NCBI GenBank assembly: GCA_964452495.1
Contig: CAYVMC010000031.1
Span: 1 to 20,088, forward strand
Origin: CALUTH01 sp964452495
Lineage (GTDB): Bacteria > Cyanobacteriota > Vampirovibrionia > Gastranaerophilales > Gastranaerophilaceae
Length of the DNA: 20,088 nt
Reading direction: 5' to 3'
The position numbers and the translations under genes are program-made. Position 1 is the stretch's first letter. The number at the start of each line of letters is the position of its first letter. The notes under the pieces were generated by a model, which did no database searches, was not told the origin of the DNA, and worked only from the letters and a program-made list of their open reading frames with translations. Positions 16,149 to 20,088 of this stretch are shown here, in pieces.

Positions 16149-17150
16149 ATGAAAACGATTACGCTTATACAGGGGGACGGCATAGGACCTGAAATAACTG
16201 AAGCTGCAGTTAAAATTATAGAGGCTGCCGGAGTAAAACTTGATTGGGATTTGCAGACTGCCGGTGCCGGTGTTATAGAAAAAGAAGGTTCACCGCTTCC
16301 GGAACGAGTGATTGAATCTGTCAGGAAAAATGGTGTTGCACTGAAGTCTCCTGTGACTACACCGATAGGCAAAGGGTTCAGGTCTGTTAATGTAACTTTA
16401 AGAAAAGAACTCGACTTATACGCTAATCTTCGTCCCTGCTATAATCTTCCTTCGGTTAGAACACGTTATGAAAATGTAGATATCGTTGTTGTAAGAGAAA
16501 ACACCGAGGATTTATATGCAGGTGTTGAAAAGATGATTGATAATGACACTGCACACAGTATAAAAATTATTACAAGACAGGCATCTGAAAGAATAGCAAG
16601 ATTTGCGTTTGAATACGCATTAAAAAATAATCGCAAACAAGTTTCGGTTGTTACTAAGGCTAATATCTGCAAGCTTTCTGACGGGCTATTTCTGGAAGCA
16701 GCAAGGAAGGTTGCTTCTGATTACCCGCAGGTAGTGTTTAAAGAAATTCTTGTTGATAACTGCTGTATGCAGCTTGTACAAAATCCGGCTCAGTTTGATG
16801 TTTTATTGCTTCCCAATTTGTATGGTGATATTGTATCAGATCTTACTGCCGGACTTATCGGCGGACTCGGGGTTGCACAGGGTGCTAATATCGGTGAACA
16901 TTGCGCCGTGTTTGAGCCTGTCCATGGCTCAGCACCTGATATTGCCGGTCAAAATAAGGCTAATCCTACAGCAATTATACTCAGTGCTGTTGAAATGCTC
17001 AATTATATTAATGAAAAGGCGGCAGGTTTAAGAATTAAAAATGCATTATTTAAAACTTTTCAACAGGGAGTTTTTACTTCCGATTTAGGCGGGACGGCTT
17101 CCTGTTCTGAGTTTACTAACAAAATTATTGAAAATATACAGGAGGGATAA
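16149..17150 (+). CDS. icd: NAD-type isocitrate dehydrogenase (beta-decarboxylating dehydrogenase family)
   Basis: This 333-residue enzyme oxidatively decarboxylates isocitrate to 2-oxoglutarate. Motifs are GDGIGPE (9-15), the substrate segment TTPIGKGFRSVNVTLRKEL (70-88) with Ser79 and Arg85, Arg95 (LRPC), VRENTEDLYAG (115-125), Lys170 (VVTKANI), Asp203, metal aspartates in LYGDIVSDLTAG (Asp227, Asp231), and HGSAPDIAGQNKANP (259-273). The SVNVTLR...ANLRPC and ENTEDLYAG segments point to isocitrate rather than 3-isopropylmalate dehydrogenase, and the short form resembles mitochondrial NAD-IDH subunits and related bacterial enzymes. NAD preference is inferred. It is first of three tightly packed genes, ending 1 base before the next start. 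In an incomplete TCA cycle its likely job is 2-oxoglutarate for glutamate. Homoisocitrate dehydrogenase is a less likely alternative. Confidence 0.88.
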   Translation: MKTITLIQGDGIGPEITEAAVKIIEAAGVKLDWDLQTAGAGVIEKEGSPLPERVIESVRKNGVALKSPVTTPIGKGFRSVNVTLRKELDLYANLRPCYNLPSVRTRYENVDIVVVRENTEDLYAGVEKMIDNDTAHSIKIITRQASERIARFAFEYALKNNRKQVSVVTKANICKLSDGLFLEAARKVASDYPQVVFKEILVDNCCMQLVQNPAQFDVLLLPNLYGDIVSDLTAGLIGGLGVAQGANIGEHCAVFEPVHGSAPDIAGQNKANPTAIILSAVEMLNYINEKAAGLRIKNALFKTFQQGVFTSDLGGTASCSEFTNKIIENIQEG

Positions 17151-17151
17151 T

Positions 17152-17739
17152 ATGGCAGTATTAGAAAAAACAGTGAAGTTTGATCCGGGATGGGGCAGGC
17201 ATGTTCTTGTTTATTCGGGAAGTGTTGAATATCTCTATCGGGACATCAATAAGTTTAAAAACCTCAGCCAGCGTAGTTTTAAGTTTAAACAGTATTTCCC
17301 TAAAATTGTTAAATTACTGGAGAATAATATAGGATTTTATCTGGGATGTCTTTTATGGGCGGTGTACTTAAAAAACTCTGAGGATGCGGATTTTATCGGG
17401 AATCATTGTCTAGGTCAAAAGTATAATGAAAAATCATCTGATATGGAAGTTGATTATATATTAACTAATATCGATAAGTTAAAAGCAGATTACAAATACT
17501 ATACAGGGAAGGATACTGATTTTCCTGAAATATATAAGTGTATCCTTGTTTCTTACAATGAATTTTCCGAAATAAACAAAGGGTTTACAGAAACAAGAAA
17601 TACAATAGATTTAAAACTCCCCGCAAATTTGAAAACCCCTTCAAAGGAAGAATTGGAAAAAATAAATTCTTCAATAGAGTCGGTTGTTGATTCAGGAAGG
17701 CTCGAAGAACTTATTCCACTTGCTGATTTAATATTATAA
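17152..17739 (+). CDS. Hypothetical 195-residue protein in the IDH-ade operon
   Basis: No family is recognised. The start at 17152 is set by AGGAGGG, overlapping the end of the upstream gene; upstream codons in the same frame belong to the IDH coding region. There is no signal peptide. The N-terminal part has FDPGWGRHVLVYSGSVEYLY (9-28), followed by a basic stretch KFKNLSQRSFKFKQYF. A moderately hydrophobic segment around 60-73 (NIGFYLGCLLWAVYL) is more likely a buried helix than a membrane span. The C-terminal third (from about 140) is helical and acidic, with a Lys/Glu-rich stretch near the end. With 1 base to the gene before and 11 to the gene after, it is almost certainly co-transcribed with IDH and adenine deaminase. 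It is a soluble, probably lineage-restricted protein of unknown role. Confidence 0.8.
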   Translation: MAVLEKTVKFDPGWGRHVLVYSGSVEYLYRDINKFKNLSQRSFKFKQYFPKIVKLLENNIGFYLGCLLWAVYLKNSEDADFIGNHCLGQKYNEKSSDMEVDYILTNIDKLKADYKYYTGKDTDFPEIYKCILVSYNEFSEINKGFTETRNTIDLKLPANLKTPSKEELEKINSSIESVVDSGRLEELIPLADLIL

Positions 17740-17750
17740 AGGAGTAATGA

Positions 17751-19523
17751 ATGGGGCATGAACGTATTATAAACACAGCTAGAGGGCTGGAAAAGGCGGA
17801 TCTGGTAATTAAGAATGCAGGTGTTGTTAATGTGCTTACTGACGAAATTTACGTGGCAGATGTAGCAATAACTGACGGAATTATTGCCGGTGTTGGAAAT
17901 AATTATTCCGGACACAAAGAAATTGATGCTCGAGGGAAGTTTGTTTCTCCTTCTTTTATTGATGGTCACGTTCATCTGGAAAGTTCAATGCTTATGCCTT
18001 CGGAGTTTGCTAAGCTTGTTGTACCTTCCGGTACTACAACGGTTGTGGCTGATCCTCATGAAATTTCAAATGTTCTGGGTTTGCATGGCATAAGTTTTTT
18101 GAAAAGTGCGGTGGAGGGGCTTCCGCTTGATGTATACTGTACTCTCCCGTCGTGTGTTCCGGCGACGCTTTTTGAAACATCAGGGTTTGATTTGCAGAGT
18201 TATGACTTATCTATGTTAATTGATCGTCCGTGGGTTGTAGGGCTTGCAGAAGTTATGAATTTCACCGGTGTTCTTAATAATGACCCCGTTGTAATGTCTA
18301 AGGTAGAACTTGCACAGCAGTATAACAAACGTATTGATGGACATGCGCCGCAATTAAGCGGTAAAAATCTTTGTGCGTATGCTGCGGCAGGGGTATCATC
18401 GGATCACGAGTGTACAACTCCAGGCGAGGTGATTGAAAAATTGCGTTTGGGAATGTATATAATGATAAGAGAAGGAACTGCCGCAAAGGATTTGGAAGCT
18501 CTTATTCCGGTTCTTCTGTCGCATAATACGGATAAATGTATGTTTGTGACGGACGACAGGCACCCTCATGACCTGAAACCGCATATTAATGGTATGGTAA
18601 AAACTTGTGTTGAAGCTGGATTAAGCCCTGTAAAAGCGATAAGAATTGCAAGTCTTAATACTGCGGAGTATTTCGGACTTAAAAATGTGGGTGCAATAGC
18701 TCCTGGATATAAGGCAGATTTACTTATATTGCCTGACTTGGAACGCTTTGAGCCGGAGATTGTACTAAAAGGCGGTGATGTTGTTGCTCAAAACGGTAAA
18801 CTTCTTTATGAAATAACCTCAGAACTTCAAGGTGCAACCAGAGGTTCGGTAAATGTACGCTGGATTGAACGCTCTGATTTTAAAATAGCAGCGGGGGGCA
18901 GCGGTGAAAACAGTGGTAACGATGGTGCCGCACATGTAAAAGCTATACAGGTTATTCCCAATCAGTTAATTACAAAGGTTTATGATGCAAAAGTTAATGT
19001 TAGAGACGGGTATGCGGAGCCGAATATTGATGATGATGTTTTAAAGATTTGTGTTATTGAACGTCATAGAGCTTCAGGCAATATTGGCAGGGGATTTGTA
19101 AGAGGGTTTAACCTGAAATCGGGTGCAATAGCTTCAACCGTAGCGCATGATTCGCACAATATGGTAATAATAGGCACAAATGATGAGGATATGTATCGTG
19201 CCGCCGTAAGGCTTATTAAATTGCAGGGTGGAAAGGTGGTAGTTAATAACGGGGAAATCCTTGCGGAACTTCCTCTTCCGATTGCCGGTTTAATATCTGA
19301 TAAGGATTATGAGTATGTTATCAAGCATTGTGATGAATTAAACAGTGCCGCTGCAAGTCTTGGTTGTATGTTGAATGACCCGTTTATGGCAATGGGATTT
19401 TTATCACTGCCGGTTATTCCGGAAATAAAAATTACTGACAAAGGTGTGTTTGATACCGGAAAATTTGATTTTATAGATATATTTGCAAGCTCTGAAAATC
19501 AGGTGATTACTGATATAGTGTAG
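17751..19523 (+). CDS. ade: Adenine deaminase
   Basis: This is a 590-residue amidohydrolase-superfamily enzyme of the AdeC type that hydrolyses adenine to hypoxanthine and ammonia for purine salvage. The metal site includes DGHVHLESSM (71-80, His73 and His75) and DPHEISNVLG (101-110), with Glu167 in GLAEVMN. Next are GHAPQLSGKNL and GVSSDHECTTPGE, then DDRHPHDL. The C-terminal domain carries VAHDSHNMVIIGTND, a known AdeC signature. The length is typical (about 570-600). AAAGGAG just overlaps the end of the preceding gene and is 6 bases from the ATG. It is the last gene of the three-gene operon. No convincing terminator follows before the convergent gene at 19605-20015. Other amidohydrolases are unlikely given both the N- and C-terminal signatures. 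Confidence 0.95.
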   Translation: MGHERIINTARGLEKADLVIKNAGVVNVLTDEIYVADVAITDGIIAGVGNNYSGHKEIDARGKFVSPSFIDGHVHLESSMLMPSEFAKLVVPSGTTTVVADPHEISNVLGLHGISFLKSAVEGLPLDVYCTLPSCVPATLFETSGFDLQSYDLSMLIDRPWVVGLAEVMNFTGVLNNDPVVMSKVELAQQYNKRIDGHAPQLSGKNLCAYAAAGVSSDHECTTPGEVIEKLRLGMYIMIREGTAAKDLEALIPVLLSHNTDKCMFVTDDRHPHDLKPHINGMVKTCVEAGLSPVKAIRIASLNTAEYFGLKNVGAIAPGYKADLLILPDLERFEPEIVLKGGDVVAQNGKLLYEITSELQGATRGSVNVRWIERSDFKIAAGGSGENSGNDGAAHVKAIQVIPNQLITKVYDAKVNVRDGYAEPNIDDDVLKICVIERHRASGNIGRGFVRGFNLKSGAIASTVAHDSHNMVIIGTNDEDMYRAAVRLIKLQGGKVVVNNGEILAELPLPIAGLISDKDYEYVIKHCDELNSAAASLGCMLNDPFMAMGFLSLPVIPEIKITDKGVFDTGKFDFIDIFASSENQVITDIV

Positions 19524-19604
19524 TATGTTTACGTGTTGTTGCTGGCAGGATGTGTAATTGTTTTGTAATGATTGTATATTAACCGGCTAACAGAAAATAT
19601 ATTT

Positions 19605-20015
19605 TTACTTAAATTTCCTCTCAAAGAACGGCAGTAGTTTTAATACGGTGCCTCCTTCCTCTTCTTCCTGCCAGCACTGTGTTGTTCTTACGAACCTTCC
19701 GTCCTCCATTGTCCGTTTGATAAGTACGGCATAGTTAATATTTACAAAATCAATTTTTGATAATTTTTCAAGATAAAAATCACTCCCGCCGCAATTGTGG
19801 CAGAATTTTTCGGCGGGAATGATGCTCTCACCCTTTTTCACACTTTGTAATCTGACTCCGCAGCATTTGCAGCGGGTTATGTACCACTCATTAACAATAT
19901 ACCTTCCACAATCAGGACAGTATTCCCCGTCAGACATTGGCGAAACCTTGTCGTGCTGACATTCATGTTTGGGGATAAAATTGTAGACCAGTTGAAGAAA
20001 TAAGTTATTTATCAT
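19605..20015 (-). CDS. Hypothetical cysteine-rich, zinc-ribbon-like 136-residue protein
   Basis: No named family is recognised, but the protein has clustered metal-ligand residues: HECQH (17-21), CPDCG (33-37), CKCCG (49-53) and CHNCG (72-76). The spacing suggests one or two zinc ribbons in residues 15-80. The remainder (85-136) is a beta-rich stretch (DFVNINYAVLIKRTMEDGRF) with an EEEEGG patch and a basic end (FERKFK). Its size and layout suit a nucleic-acid- or protein-binding adaptor; this is inference only. The start is supported by GGAG 10 bases upstream and by a good promoter (20039-20066). A second in-frame Met at residue 27 would remove only the first His/Cys group. It converges on ade. 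Confidence 0.8.
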   Translation of the reverse strand: MINNLFLQLVYNFIPKHECQHDKVSPMSDGEYCPDCGRYIVNEWYITRCKCCGVRLQSVKKGESIIPAEKFCHNCGGSDFYLEKLSKIDFVNINYAVLIKRTMEDGRFVRTTQCWQEEEEGGTVLKLLPFFERKFK

Positions 20016-20038
20016 ACGTTGTTAACTCCATTTTCTTT

Positions 20039-20066
20039 TTATTAATGGAATTTTTTTTAATGTCAA
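20039..20066 (-). promoter_or_regulatory. Promoter of the zinc-ribbon-like gene
   Basis: On the minus strand a perfect TTGACA (20061-20066) is followed, after 16 bases, by TAATAA (20039-20044, 4 of 6 matches to the -10 consensus). Initiation near 20032 precedes a GGAG (20026-20029) and the ATG at 20013-20015. Confidence 0.5.
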
Positions 20067-20088
20067 GACAACAAATTATCCAAAATGT

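Noticed and set aside
19524..19604. Possible bidirectional terminator between ade and the zinc-ribbon-like gene
   Set aside because: Only short imperfect inverted sequences such as around TTAACCGGCTAA are present; the stem is too short to support a call.

Overview
The window is AT-rich (very roughly one third G+C, by eye) and tightly packed, with about 13 protein genes on both strands and no rRNA, tRNA, insertion sequence, integrase or CRISPR array that I can see. Gene content and protein style suggest a fermentative, host-associated bacterium. My best guess is a gut Gastranaerophilales (Melainabacteria, the non-photosynthetic sister group of Cyanobacteria). This rests on the 'PAFTGK'-type N-terminus of the 962-residue protein, several small lineage-looking hypothetical proteins, and the mix of biosynthetic genes. 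It is an inference from pattern memory, not a proven placement.

Layout, left to right. Positions 1-55 are a TGTGC pentanucleotide repeat at the sequence edge. A full-length ComEC DNA-uptake channel gene (minus) is divergent from a large unrecognised 962-residue protein (plus). This is followed by bioD and bioA, the last steps before biotin synthase. A soluble GAF/HisKA/HATPase histidine kinase (minus) converges on bioA and is divergent from a zinc alcohol-dehydrogenase-like gene (plus). After that gene come a perfect 22-bp-arm palindrome and a 106-residue unknown. That unknown converges on a minus-strand pair: a YhaM-like HD/OB-fold exonuclease followed by homoserine kinase (thrB). Next comes a small 85-residue unknown (minus).

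The most unusual locus is 12858-15966, a single long gene for a helical-repeat protein of at least about 1011 residues. It has hydrophobic segments near the N-terminus, an internal lipobox-like LTSC, near-identical 138-bp repeats and a 100-N scaffold gap inside the repeats. It ends at a strong intrinsic terminator. Downstream is a compact operon: NAD-type isocitrate dehydrogenase, an unrecognised 195-residue protein and adenine deaminase. A minus-strand cysteine-rich (zinc-ribbon-like) protein closes the window.

How the genes work together: bioD-bioA is a clear biotin unit. The IDH-unknown-ade operon could link ammonia released from adenine with 2-oxoglutarate supply (inference). The two apparent ORFs on either side of the N gap are one gene; the frame change is an artefact of the 100-base placeholder. 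At bioD and the histidine kinase (and possibly comEC) a -10-like hexamer lies exactly 6 bases before the ATG with little or no Shine-Dalgarno sequence, which suggests leaderless transcripts. No gene-free stretch exceeds 300 bases. The longest are 12637-12857 (divergent promoter region), 12196-12378 (A-rich, nothing convincing seen) and 15967-16148 (terminator, then the IDH promoter).
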